Assembly: GCA_038503035.1 (NCBI GenBank)
Contig: JAVSML010025221.1
Span: 1 to 64,000, forward strand
Length of the DNA stretch: 64,000 nt
Direction: 5' to 3'
Source: Crocodylus rhombifer
Taxonomy: Eukaryota; Chordata; Crocodylia; Crocodylidae
Below, in pieces: positions 34,656 through 45,323 of this stretch. The notes beneath the pieces were generated by a model. The model did not search any database. It worked only from the letters and a program-made list of their open reading frames with translations, and had not been told where the DNA came from. The stretch's first letter is position 1; each line of letters opens with the position of its first letter. The translations under genes were made by a program, and so were the position numbers.

Positions 34656-35781
34656 TGTGGCAAAGTTGGAACTCCCTGGCCAGCCACAGTGCTGGTTTCC
34701 CCACCTGCCTCTGGGCATGCTGCCCACCGGTCTCATCTGCCACACCTTGTTGTTACATAATTATGTTGTTAATTAGGCAGGAGGCTTGCCCCGATGCCAG
34801 GGGGTGCTATCTGCAGCTCCGTTCCTCCCCTACACTGCAGCCCAAGCCTCGCAGGTGGCATCCAGATGACACAGTGCTCCCAGCCAACAGCCGGACCAAG
34901 CTTAGCCCTCATTGTCAGGCCTCAGACACACATGTATTCATACTGCCCTCCTTTCACTAGGGCCTCACACTCCACCCCCTCTCACAGGGTCTCTTTCACA
35001 CCTCAACAACTTCTACTGCCTTGTTCCCTCTTGGAGTGGGCCCCTTTGGCTATAGGCTTTATCTAGCTCGTACCTTGGGTGGCAGATGTCTTTTGGGCCT
35101 CTCCCATGACCCTCACTGGGGTAGGGGACAGCCAATTACTTGACTGGGTCTAAGCTTGCCCTGGCCCCTTCTGGGGAAACTCTATACCCTCACCCACATA
35201 AATACTGGGCTCCCAGCCCACATAAATACTGGGCTCCCAGCCCTCTGGGTTCCCCCCCCTCATTGGGGCTCCACATTTCCTCGGGGTCTTCCACCCCGCA
35301 TGGGTTCAGGTGGTCACAGCCATGCCTGGCCCCATTCTCGCTCCTCAGGGTCTTGTACCATACAGGGCTCAGATGGCCACAGCTGTACCCACCCCCAACT
35401 ACCTCTGATACTAAATGACCCACCCAAAGGTAGGGGCTGGGGTTAAGGTGCCCTGTGCCACCTTTCACCGGGTTGGTAACTGACCTGGCATTTCCTGGGG
35501 GGTCCTGTGCCAGTGGGGGCCCCACCAGGCCACCCACTCCCAGTAAGGTACAGTTTTAGGTCATGCCCAGGACCACAAGCCTCCAAGCCATCGCCTACAG
35601 CTCCTGCCCTTCCCACCAGGATGTTGCATGCAGCCAGGTAGTGTTTCTCCCTGACCTGCCAGTAGGAAACAGCTCTGTTTATATAGGCAACCAGAGATCT
35701 AAAATGGCTGCCACAATCAAGCACCTGCTGGCTGCTTGGCTCAGCTCTTAAAGCAGCAGGCACCAACAGTGTCCTGCCACA
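34656..35781. mobile_element. candidate solo LTR (about 1.1 kb)
   Basis: The unit starts TGTGGCAAAGTTGG and ends GTGTCCTGCCACA, giving TG...CA termini with a 7-bp perfect inverted repeat TGTGGCA/TGCCACA. It is GC-rich compared with its surroundings and has a TATA-like TTTATATAGG at 35678. It contains a 24-bp tandem duplication at 35193-35240. No second LTR or retroviral coding region lies nearby, so if it is an LTR it is solo. Flanking 5-mers GATAC and GCTAG do not match, which weakens the call. Orientation and family (gypsy-like or ERV-like) are undetermined. Confidence 0.45.
35193..35240. repeat. 24-bp tandem duplication
   Basis: Two identical copies of a unit beginning CCCACATAAATACTGGGCTC start at 35193 and 35217. 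Confidence 0.95.
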
Positions 35782-36378
35782 GCTAGTTTTTTGTACTTCA
35801 GCCTAGACCACAATGGTGAGCCTTAGCTCTCTTCAGTCCACAGTCTACCAGATTGTATCCCATGCTCTACAATCAAAATGTCCACTACAACTAAATCACG
35901 CTGATCAGCTCTGTCCACCATGCTCTGCAGCCTTTTTTGGTACACAGTTCCATAGCCTGGGAGCTCTGAATTGCAACTGTCCAGTCTCTTCCGGGTTCCT
36001 TGTCTTTATACTTCTAAATGGAAGAATTGGCCTACAGTCTTAACAGGCACCTTAGTGCTGGGGAAAAGGACCCTTTTATGGCATGCAAAGAGAAGACTGT
36101 GTGTTACTTTTTGCTACTCTGTTTCCATCTCATGAAGCTAATTATTATCCAGCCATCAACCACTTCTCCCCAGCTTGTCCAGAGTGACCTCAGATAGATT
36201 CTTAGAAAGAAACTTTATGGAGTACAACCCTTGGTTTATCAGCAGTACAACCCTTAGTTTATCAGCGGTGCTGACAGGTTCAACCTCCTTAGGTTTATCT
36301 CCTTCTGCAAGAAACAGTTTATTGACAGAGACTGACTTTATTTTGATAGAAAAATAGAGCCTTCTTCCCTCACCCCCT
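35782..36378. other. non-coding stretch without recognised features
   Basis: Contains a local near-repeat, TACAACCCTTGGTTTATCAG at 36223 and TACAACCCTTAGTTTATCAG at 36245. No gene recognised. Confidence 0.45.
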
Positions 36379-36965
36379 TTCATAGATTTCACAGATTTCA
36401 TAGACATTAGGGCTGGAAGGGACCTTGTAAGATCATCAAGTCCAGCCCCCTGCCCAACGGGGATGAAGTCAGCTACGGTCAAAGGATCCCAGCAAGGTAA
36501 GCATCCAAATGTTTCTTAAAAGTGTCCAGAGTAGGTGCTTGTACCACCTTGGGGGGGGGGGGGGGTCTATTCCAGGTTTTGGGGGCTCAGACAGTAAATA
36601 CATTTTTCTTTAAGTCTAGTTTAAAACGGTCTTTCAGGAGGTTGTGCCCATTGGACCTTCTCATCCCTTGGAGTGCTCTGGTGAACAGGTGTTCTCCCAG
36701 ATCCTGATGCACACTCCTTATGTACTTATAGGCTGCCACCAAGTCACCCCTGAGCCTATGCTTCTCCAGGCTGAAGAGTCCCATAGCTTGTAGCCTCTTT
36801 TCATAAGGCCTGTTCTCTCTGATCATGCGTGTGGCTCTCCTTTGCACTTTCAAGCTTCTCCACATCCTTCCTGAATTATGGATACCAGAATTGGATGCAA
36901 TACTCCAGCTGTGGCCTCACCAAAGCTGAGTACAGTGGGAGGATGACATCCTGTGTCTTTCTGTG
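36379..36965 (-). mobile_element. CR1 LINE 3' end, 5'-truncated, minus strand
   Basis: The 3' terminal repeat (CATAGATTTCACAGATTTCA) is at 36381. The antisense 3' UTR follows (GGGCTGGAAGGGACCTTGTA, TCATCAAGTCCAGCCCCCTG). On the minus strand 36865-36587 encodes VQRRATRMIRENRPYEKRLQ and GLFSLEKHRLRGDLVAAYKY, the RT C-terminal tail. A 15-base G run at 36551-36565 interrupts the region. Confidence 0.93.
36551..36565. repeat. homopolymer G run (15)
   Basis: Fifteen consecutive G bases inside a CR1 3' UTR, where other copies show a short G-rich patch. Its length may be unreliable. Confidence 0.9.
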
Positions 36966-37395
36966 GGGATACTAGACCTTTTACGTTTTAGCCACTGCAG
37001 CTTGCTCAAGAAAACAGTCTCACATCCTGATAGGGTAGAAGATACCTCCTGATGCCACCCAGCTCCTGCTATAATTTGCTTTCATTAGCTCATCATAAAA
37101 ATATGTTTGTTGGATTAGCCTCTCCTCAACGCTTAGCCTCATAATGGCTACCTAGTAACAAATGGTAGCAACTTGTCCTTTGCTTCTTTTCCCTCCCCTG
37201 ACTTGGTAACTGCCCCAGACAATATTATCTATCCTTGCATTCCCTGTACTTTCACTTATGCTTCTTAGAATGGGTCTTTCTCTTTCTCTTCTTTGCCAAG
37301 TTGCCATACTCACTCTCCATAATCTGTTTATCTCATGGCCATCAGGCTTCTCTGGATTTTTCACATCTCCCACATCCAAGGGGCTGTGGGAACTG
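36966..37395. other. non-coding stretch without recognised features
   Basis: No exon or repeat recognised apart from the neighbouring CR1 and the inverted pair that starts at 37396. Confidence 0.4.
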
Positions 37396-37490
37396 CCAGT
37401 GCCAGCCTCCCACAGTAGTTTTCATGTATAGTAAAGATTGAAGGGAAGAAACACAAGAGATTAACAAGTAAACAAAGGCAGGTAAACCTT
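37396..37490. repeat. left member of an inverted pair
   Basis: Its reverse complement is at 38262-38357. Shared landmarks are CTCTTGTGTTTCTTCCCTTC and GAAAACTACTGTGG, as read on the right copy. Identity is about 85-90% by eye. Confidence 0.85.
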
Positions 37491-37651
37491 GGGGCACATC
37501 CAGGGGACTGTGGGAACTTAGTGGTCTTTGGAACTTGGTTTGGGTTGATTTCACAGCTGGTCTCCTATACCATAACCTTTCATAGCAAAAGGCCGTTAGC
37601 TTCTACCTCCTTTGTTCTGTGTATCTACAGGCATGCCATCAGCTCTTCCCT

Positions 37652-38187
37652 GGGTGCATCTACATGAGATGCTTTACTGCACGTTAGACTAATCTCACGC
37701 ACAGTAAAGCACCACCGTCTATACTTGTGTGTCAAATACTATACATAACATTAGTCTAATGCACTATTTGCTAGTACCAATACATACATGTACTAGAAAA
37801 GCAGTGCATTAACTAATGTGCCGAAGTGCACATAAGACCCTGACTGGGAGCAATTTGCTCCCGTCAGCCTACGCTGCAGGGGACCACAATTGCTGCCTGG
37901 CTAAGACCTGATCTCCATGGGGTGGCAGAGAACTGTTCTGGATCCTGGATAGATCCCACTGCTTCTCCACCCTGGCAGGTGCCCAGGTCTGACAGCCATG
38001 CTTCCTGCTGGCCTGGGGCTGGCACCTGGGGGACTGGAGTTCCCCTGGCTGCTGCATGGGGGCACAGCAGGGAAGGAGCTGCTCCAATGGACATACATTC
38101 ATATGCATGCCCAGGCACAGTTTAAGGCACCTTAATTTTCTGCTCAGAAATTTCAGGTGCATTAACTGCACGTGTAGACGCGTCTCC
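37652..38187. mobile_element. non-autonomous DNA transposon (TTACTGCAC family), copy 1
   Basis: The left end GGGTGCATCTACATGAGATG and the right end GCACGTGTAGACGCGTCTCC are imperfect inverted repeats. The subterminal TTTACTGCACGTTAGACTAA closely matches the inverse of 55528-55560, so this element and 55012-55580 are one family. The core is GC-rich (37850-38060) with incidental frames. No target site duplication found. Confidence 0.6.
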
Positions 38188-38261
38188 TTACTCTAAGATA
38201 CATAGCTTTCATTCTCATTCACTTAAGAACTCTTGCCAACCATCCATGATTATTCTCAATG

Positions 38262-38357
38262 CTTCTTCCCTGCCTTTGCTTACCTGTTGATCTCTTGTGT
38301 TTCTTCCCTTCTATCTTCACCATGCATGAAAACTACTGTGGAAGGCTGGCACTGGCA
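38262..38357. repeat. right member of an inverted pair
   Basis: Inverse of 37396-37490. The pair brackets the transposon at 37652-38187 with about 160 and 75 bp of intervening sequence. Confidence 0.85.
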
Positions 38358-38801
38358 ATATGGCATGCTTTTTGGATCTAAACCATCCCCACAGGACAAT
38401 GGGAAGTTTTTTCCCCTCTAGGCCCTTACTTTTCTGGACAGGTTCTTGTAGGTACCCCATTTCCTTGAATCTATAGTCACTTATAGACTCACATCTCCAC
38501 TTTATTCAGAGATGGATCATCTTAATTACTTTCAGTTCCTTCTTACGGATGAGGATTTTTGCCCTGTCTAGGTCACATGCTTACCTAGATATATTTGTGA
38601 GAGGCACCCTCCTCGCCAGCCCCTGAAGGAAATGACCTCTTCCCCCACATCTTCAACCCATATATCTTGTCACACCAGCTGTCTGGTTGCAGTCAGTCAG
38701 GATATGATCAATTACTGTGAGCTGCTGCACCCCTGCCGGTTCTGCTTGAGCCTCCACTAGCTATGCAAAGGTATGCCCTGGAGGGTCAGCAGCTCCTTGG
38801 C
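38358..38801. other. non-coding stretch without recognised features
   Basis: No feature recognised. Confidence 0.4.
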
Positions 38802-38970
38802 TAAGTACAGACAGTCAAAAAGCCTAAGGCTGAATCAATTCGGTCTTTGCATGTTAGTCTAAACCTCAGAGATTAAACTAAGAAGCAAGTGAACAGCCAT
38901 TCACTTTTGATTCAGGAAATGGAGCCACTTGCCTGCAGTGGCTCAGGCCAGAAGCTGGGGAGTGCTAGAA
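38802..38970. repeat. dispersed element end related to 25833-26010
   Basis: TAAGTACAGACAGTCAAAAA, GCCTAAGGCTGAATCAATTC and CAGTGGCTCAGGCCAGAAGC follow the same order as the segment at 25833. The G-rich stretch that follows (39030-39250, with GCAGCCCCTGCCAGGTTG) also resembles 24285-24310, implying a common GC-rich body. Confidence 0.5.
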
Positions 38971-41671
38971 CACACCTTCCAGGCTGCCAGCCACTGCCAA
39001 GGAGAAGGGACTGAAGTTCTAAGGCTTTTACCCCTCCCTGCTTGAGTGGAGGGGGGTGGGGGTGTGGCCAGGCCCCTTCCTGGCCACAGTATACTGGAGA
39101 GTGGGGGAAATCCCCTTTCTGGCCCACATGGGACCCCAGCCCAGGTCTGCCTGGATCAGGGGGCAGTGCCTGCCAGGTTTCTGCCCCCTTCTCCCTGCTC
39201 GCGGGGGGAGGGGGGAAGGAGAGGGCAGCCCCTGCCAGGTTGAGATGGGGCTGGGTGGGGAAAAAGGTAATGGCTTTGAATTCACAAAAGCTTGAACAAG
39301 AATATGCTTCCTCTCTCTGAAGAAAGTATGTTTGAACACAGCAAGTAGCAACCACAAGCACACAACAAAGAACAGCCAAAAATCTTTGCCTAAGCTAAGA
39401 TACAGCCCAGGAAAAGACAGTGAGAGCACACACTACTTAGTCTAATTAAAATACAATGTAATAAACCAAAAAGACAAGAGAACACCTTGCATAAGTGTTA
39501 CATAATCCTGAGTGCAGAGAGTCTCCTTGCAGCCAGGTATTCAGAAAGTCCTTCTTGGAGATTCAGCAGGTGGTTTTAGTTGTTGGAGTAAAGATCCCAC
39601 AGGCCTCATCTCTACTTGGGTTTTTACAGGTGCACTTGCACCCTCTTCTCCCCCTTGGGTGCCTTGACATGAGTATGTTTGTCACCTCTAGCACCTTTGG
39701 CAGGACGCTCATGCATTCACTGTCTTTTGTCTCTGCTTAGGTAGTCCAGTCTCCAACCTTTTACTGGGTCTGCTTTATACTGTTCTCTACTCGCTTGGGT
39801 TACACCTGTTCCTGTTCCCTTAGGTCTGTCTCTAGCACATACATGTGATGATTGTGCTAGGTCTTTGCCAACACCTCTCATCTCTGTCTGGTTCTGCAGG
39901 GCTTGGTCCTGTGCTCACAGGTGGCAGGGGACCAATCCCTCCAGCCCTGGTTCCCCAGACTCTTCTCCCTCCCTGTTAGCTTGGGGGAGCTGAGAGGAAT
40001 CATGCTCCCTTCCCCTTCCCCTTCCCTTATCAACTGCCTGCTTCAGTCACTGCCAGAGGTGGGTGGGGATAGAGTCTGCTGGTCTCCTGCTGGCCTCCTG
40101 CCAAGCAGACTCCAGCTGTGGTCCTGTGCTGGTGGGAGAGGGGGTTTTAGCTATTATTATGTCTGGTTTTACACTAATCTCCTACTCAATAGTGAAGTGA
40201 AGAAACTGTGAAAAAACAGCCTTTTTTCCCCTGGACTGGATGGCACTCTATTAATTCCCTGCTAAAATCTTACTTAATCACTGGCCAAGTCAAGTGCCTC
40301 TCACACTTCCTGGTGGTCAGGAGACCAAGGTCTACCCTACTCTTCTGGGGCCCAGATCAAGGGTTCTGGTAACTGATGAGAATTACCTTCTGTACCTCAT
40401 TCCACCTATACAGCAACACAAAAAGCCTTTCTGGACCAATTTGTTCTCTGGTCTGAACCATAGCAGCCAGTAAATCCTTTGCCTGGCAATTTCACATTTT
40501 GTGGTCTACACTCAGAAATCCCCATGCAATGTAAATACCTCATTGTCCATCTTGGCCTTCTGTACTGGTGTGCTCAGTGTGCAGTGCTGATAGTGCGCTG
40601 GCACTATCAGTACTTTCTGGCACTCTGCTGAGAACTGTGCAATACAACTCCCCAGATGGGAAGTTCTGGTCTCTTTGGTGGTCAGACTGCAACTGACCAG
40701 TCACTTCCTGGATTCTTCTTATATAGCCTTTATAGGACAAAGTCAGACATGAGTGGCCCCATAGTCTTAATGAGCCATCCAACAGGTACTGCCCCAGCAC
40801 CTTAGAAGTGGGAAAGAAGAACCCTGTCATAGGGGTATAAGACATTTCCAGTTCCCTGTACTGGCCTAAATTCATCTCTGAGTTACATGGTTTTAACACT
40901 TATTCTGTGCAACTAACAGGAAGATCTGTCAGAATCACTTTCCCAGTAAAAAGAGATAAAAGCTCTTTCATTGACCTGATCAGGCGTTTCTTGGCAGCTA
41001 ATAATCAACTGTGTTAGCCTCATTTTTTCCATTTGGTTATCTTCCAGGAAAAGTCTGACCCAGAGGTTCCTGTGGCTTAAGTAGTTACTGGATCATTTAG
41101 TATCTTGTACACAGTATGCTGAAATGAACAGTATGCTATTATCTGAGATAGATTGTTTGTAAACTAGTTGTCTTGTCATTTATATGCTGTTACGTAATTC
41201 TGGCTAACTGCCAAGCAGAATGTGACATGGTAGGGTCACTTCTGAGTGTAACTTTCATTGCTTTCTCCAAGCATGTTCTAGACATTTTTGAGGTCTAGGT
41301 TTGATAAATTTTCTGTCATATGCTTCCTTGAAATGCATCCATATGTTTGATATTTGCTCTGATTTAGGAAGATACCTGATTAAAGCCTACATCTATTCAG
41401 TGAGGCACCTGAACATATTTTTAACTTCAGTCACGTGCTCTGCATTTGCTGTCCATGAATGGGTATGATTTACTGGGAGCTAACACAAAAGAAATATTGG
41501 AAAAAGAAAGAAATTTGGAAAAAAAAAGTGAAGTACACAGTATGAACATACCAAAGATAGATGAGGTCTTTTGGTTATCTTACAAAGGATATTTCTGTTG
41601 TGAAATGCATGTTTCCAGCATCAGATTATTGTTGTTTGAATTCTGTGCTTTTGGATTTCGGCAGTTGGGAC
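38971..41671. other. non-coding stretch with a G-rich patch
   Basis: 39030-39250 is G-rich and likely part of the dispersed element beginning at 38802. From 39300 to 41671 no repeat or exon was recognised. Sequence is AT-rich near 41100-41640 and turns GC-rich abruptly near 41660, where the older CR1 begins. Confidence 0.4.
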
Positions 41672-41842
41672 TGGGAGCAGGAGCGGGCACATGTGTGTCA
41701 CAAGTGCACGTGTGCCCTTGACACACACTCACCTGAGACTAGTACCGGCAGCGGAGGAGACAGCAGCTGAAAGGTAAGCAGGGTGAGGGGGTGGGTGCGG
41801 CTGCAGTGGGTCTGTAGGCAAAGCTCCCAGATCCCATTTAGC
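41672..41842 (+). other. presumed 5' UTR start of the older CR1
   Basis: GC-rich sequence (GGACTGGGAGCAGGAGCGGG; CAGCGGAGGAGACAGCAGCT) precedes the target site repeat. It should continue, after removal of the young insert, into 45195-45323, which leads directly to the ORF1 start. Assignment as 5' UTR rests on position and composition. Confidence 0.55.
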
Positions 41843-41885
41843 AAAGAGCAGCAGGGGGCCGCGCTCCCAAGCTGTGTGCAGAGTG
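41843..41885. repeat. 43-bp direct repeat, left copy (target site duplication)
   Basis: It begins AAAGAGCAGCAGGGGGCCGC and ends GTGTGCAGAGTG. It is identical to 45152-45194. It sits directly before the 5'-truncation point of the younger CR1. The first three A bases could instead belong to the CR1 tail repeat, so the true duplication is 40-43 bp. Confidence 0.92.
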
Positions 41886-42125
41886 GCGGTCTTCTCTTCC
41901 ATCCTGCCAGTAAGAGGTCGAGGCAGACGCCACGAGATGTGCATAGCGGAGACCAACTGGAGGCTACAGGAATGGTGCTTCGAGGCAGGCTTTGGCTTCC
42001 TCAGCCATGACCGGCACATCGTGATGAGAGACATGCTGGGATGGGATGGGCTCCACCTTTCCCCTAAAGGTAAGCGTGTGTTCTCTTCCAGGTTGGTGAA
42101 CCTCCTTCGGCGGGCTTTAAACTAG
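41886..42125 (+). pseudogene. CR1 ORF1 C-terminal fragment (SGNH-type esterase end)
   Basis: The frame reads VFSSILPVRGRGRRHEMCIA, then LGWDGLHLSPKGKRVFSSRL, and stops at a TAG (42123-42125). The WDGLHLSPKGK segment carries the D-x-x-H arrangement of the last SGNH block seen in CR1 ORF1 esterases. The GDS and GxND blocks are missing because the copy begins here. The equivalent region of the older copy is at about 46150-46370. ORF2 begins 80 bases downstream in another frame. Confidence 0.85.
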
Positions 42126-42205
42126 GCTCATCGGGGGAGGGGGAAGATGAGGACGGAGGAGACGATGAACTACCAGGCCCAGCAACAGCCAGCGAGCCCA
42201 GACCA

Positions 42206-45057
42206 ATGGTCAAAAGGGAGAAACAGGTAAGTGATGGGGGACGGGGCATTGCTGAGACTAGGGGGTCAGTGGGCACAACCGTTGGAGGCCTCAAATGCCT
42301 CTACACGAATGCTCAAAGTATGGGGAAGAAGCAGGAGGAACTCGCCCTCCTCCTAGCTGTCACCAGCCCTGACATAGTGGGGATCACAGAAACGTGGTGG
42401 GACTCATTGCATGACTGGGCGGTGAGTGTCAAGGGCTATAGGCTATACAGGAGGGACAGGATAGGAAGGAAAGGTGGAGGAGTAGCACTCTACATCAAGG
42501 AGGAATATACTTCCTCGTCAATTAGCAAGGGGGTAGAGGGGGGGCACTCTGAGGTGCTCTGGGTTAGAGTAAAAGGCAGTCCAGGGGATAGAGACTTAAC
42601 GGTGGGAGTCTACTATAGACCTCCCAACCAGGGAGAAGAGCTCGACCAGGAATTCTTAGGTCAGCTCACAGAGGCAGTGAGGGCTAAGGATGTGGTCATC
42701 ATGGGGGACCTGAACTTCCCAGACATCTGCTGGGAAGAGCAGTCAGCCAAGTCTGACCGCTCATGTCGGTTCTTAGCCAGAGTGCAGGACCTCCATCTAA
42801 CCCAGGAGGTGCACAGCCCCACCAGGGGAGACGCCTTGTTGGACCTGGTGCTGGCCACGGGTGACGACCTGGTGAGGGGGCTGCGGGTGATGGGCCACCT
42901 GGGAGACAGTGATCATCGCTTGCTGGAATTCACCATCCAGCGTAAGGTGGCAAAGGGCTGCAGCAAGGCAACAGCCCTAGACTTTAGGAGGGCTGACTTC
43001 AACAAGCTAAGGAGGATCGTTGGGGAAGCGCTGAGGACCCAGAGGGGAAGGGAGCCAGATGTCCAAGGTGAGTGGTTGCTCCTTAAGGAGACGATCCTCC
43101 ATGCCCAAAGGGAGGTAATCCCAACAAGGGTCAAAGGGAGCAGGAGAGCACATAAACCCCCATGGCTCACTAGGAGCATCCAGGAATGTCTCCTTGCTAA
43201 AAGGGAGGCATACACCCAATGGAGGGATGGGGTCATCACCAAGAAGGACTATGTTACAGTCGCCCGAGGATGTAGGGGGGCAGTCAGGAAGGCCAAGGCA
43301 GAGATGGAGATAGGACTAGCTTCCCGGATTAAGGACAATAAGAAATCCTTCTTCAAATACATAGGGGGTAAAAAGAGGGTCCCGGGTAATGTGGGGCCCC
43401 TGCAGGACACGATGGGCAACTTAGTCGTCACGCCAGATGACAAAGCTAACATATTTAACGATTTCTTTGCCTCTGTCTTCCTAAGTAGGGACCAGTTCAG
43501 CCACCTCCCTGCTGGGCCTCCCTCGGGCCCCGGGAGAGACACGCCTGGGCCAGGGGTTAGTGAGGAGTTAGTTAGGGTACTTCTGGAGAGGCTGGACGTG
43601 TTCAAGTCCGCTGGTCCGGACGATCTTCACCCTAGGGTTCTACAGGAACTGGCCGAGGTCATTGCGGGACCCCTGGCGCGGCTCTATGAGCACTTGTGGT
43701 GCTCTGGCGAGGCGCCGGAGGACTGGAAGAGGGCCAATGTGGTCCCTATCTTCAAAAAGGGAAAAAAAGAGGACCCGGGAAATTACAGGCCAGTTAGTCT
43801 TACCTCAATCCCGGGTAAGCTCTTTGAAAAAATTATCCTGGCACACATCCAGGAGGGCCTTGCGGGGGAATGCATGCTCGGGGCAACCAACATGGGTTCA
43901 TCAGTGGCAGGTCTTGTCAGACCAACCTGGTGGCCTTTTACGATCAGGTCACCAAATCATTAGACGCAGGGGTTGCTGTGGATGTAGTCTTTCTGGACTT
44001 CCGGAAGGCTTTCGACACTGTCTCTCACCCTGTCCTCATCAAAAAGCTGGGAGACTGTGGTGTCGATGCCCACACAGTCAAATGGGTCGCTAACTGGTTG
44101 GAGGGCCGCACCCAGAGGGTGGTAGTGGATGGGTTCTTCTCGACCTGGAAGGACGTGGGCAGTGGGGTTCCGCAGGGCTCGGTCCTCGGGCCCGCACTGT
44201 TCAACATCTTCATCAGTGACTTGGATGAGGGGGTAGAAAGCACCCTGTTCAAGTTTGCTGATGACACTAAGATGTGGGGGAATGTGGGTGCACTAGAAGG
44301 GTGCAATAGGCTACAAGCTGACCTTGACAGGTTGCAACGGTGGGCGGATGAGAATAGGATGGGGTTTAACACTGATAAGTGCAAGGTGTTGCACATGGGG
44401 AGGAAGAACCGGCACCACACTTACAGGTTGGGGAACTCCCCTCTTGCCAGCACGGACACGGAAAAGGATCTTGGAGTCGTCATTGACTCCACGATGAACA
44501 TGGGCCAGCAGTGTGGGGAGGCAGTCAAGAAGGCCAACCGTACCCTGTCATGCATCCACAGATGCATCTCGAGCAGGTCCAGGGAGGTGATCCTCCCCCT
44601 CTATGTGGCACTGGTCAGGCCGCAGCTGGAGTACTGCGTCCAGTTTTGGGCGCCACACTTCAAGAGGGACGTGGACGATATGGAAAGAGTCCAGAGGAGG
44701 GCCACTCGTATGATCAGGGGTCAGCAGGGCAGGCCTTATGAGGAGAGGCTACGGGACCTGAACCTGTTTAGCCTCCACAAGAGAAGGTTAAGGGGGGACC
44801 TTGTGGCCTGCTACAAACTGGTCAGGGGGGATCAGCAGGTATTGGGGGAGTCCCTGTTCCCCCGTGTGCTGCCAGGAGTGACCAGGAATAACGGTCACAA
44901 GCTGGCGGAGGGTAGGTTTAGATTAGATATTAGGAGGCGCTACTTCACAGTCAGGGCGGCTAGGGCCTGGAACCGGCTTCCAGGGGAAGTGGTGCAGGCT
45001 CCTAGCCTGAGGATTTTTAAAAGGAAGTTAGATGAGCACCTTGCCGGGGTCATCTGA
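42206..45057 (+). pseudogene. CR1 ORF2: APE endonuclease and reverse transcriptase, one frameshift
   Basis: This is the replication protein of a CR1 LINE. Residues about 29-245 form the endonuclease: TNAQS (N35), ITETWWD (E62), MGDLNFPD (D168, N170) and GDSDHRLLEF (D236, H237). A linker follows, then RT motifs PEDWKRANVVPIFKKG and DPGNYRPVSLTSIPGKLF. Near 43878-43885 the frame moves from +2 to +1, apparently by loss of one base; the older copy has CTCAGGGGCAAC where this one has CTCGGGGCAAC. The second frame continues with VVFLDFRKAFDTVSHP, GVPQGSVLGPALFN and catalytic FADDTKMWG (Asp codons at 44260-44265), ending at TGA 45055-45057. Total about 950 codons, normal for CR1 ORF2. The start at 42206 is the first Met before the conserved endonuclease. 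No other stop interrupts it, so a sequencing error in the G run is possible. Confidence 0.95.
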
Positions 45058-45154
45058 CCCCGGTGCTCTTTCCTGCCAAGGCAGGGGGTTGGACTAGATG
45101 ATCTACCTAGGTCCCTTCCGACTCTAGCTACTATGAAACTATGAAACTATGAAA
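45058..45154 (+). other. CR1 3' UTR and terminal repeat
   Basis: A short 3' UTR includes GCAGGGGGTTGGACTAGATG and GGTCCCTTCCGACTCTAGCT, then three CTATGAAA units. The same UTR motifs recur at the 3' end of the other CR1 copies in this window. This tail is the region thought to be recognised by the CR1 reverse transcriptase. Confidence 0.92.
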
Positions 45155-45194
45155 GAGCAGCAGGGGGCCGCGCTCCCAAGCTGTGTGCAGAGTG
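45152..45194. repeat. 43-bp direct repeat, right copy (target site duplication)
   Basis: Identical to 41843-41885. Sequence beyond it (CGCAAACAGGCACGCTCTGT) resumes the 5' UTR of the older CR1. Confidence 0.92.
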
Positions 45195-45323
45195 CGCAAA
45201 CAGGCACGCTCTGTAAGAGTGCGCTGGCGTTTATGCCAGTGTTTGTGCAAGGTGCGCATGCACAGAAGGAGCCAGGTCAGATACTTTGCTAGGGGAGAAA
45301 GGAGGACACTTCACTCTACAATA

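Larger units (their letters stand above)
41886..45151 (+). mobile_element. young CR1 LINE insertion, 5'-truncated within ORF1
   Basis: A 3.27-kb CR1 copy starts inside the C-terminal part of ORF1. It contains nearly all of ORF2 with a single apparent frameshift, and ends with a 3' UTR and three 8-bp CTATGAAA units (45131-45154). Identical 43-bp repeats flank it. The 5' truncation is the common result of incomplete reverse transcription in CR1. Its intact flanks and long frames imply a recent insertion into the 5' region of the older copy. Confidence 0.93.

Noticed and set aside
35140..35766. Frames of 92-115 codons in the LTR-like unit
   Set aside because: They cross a 24-bp tandem duplication and show no retroviral or other domain.
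39028..39429. 133-155-codon minus-strand frames
   Set aside because: G/C-rich repeat body related to 24285-24310; no domain.
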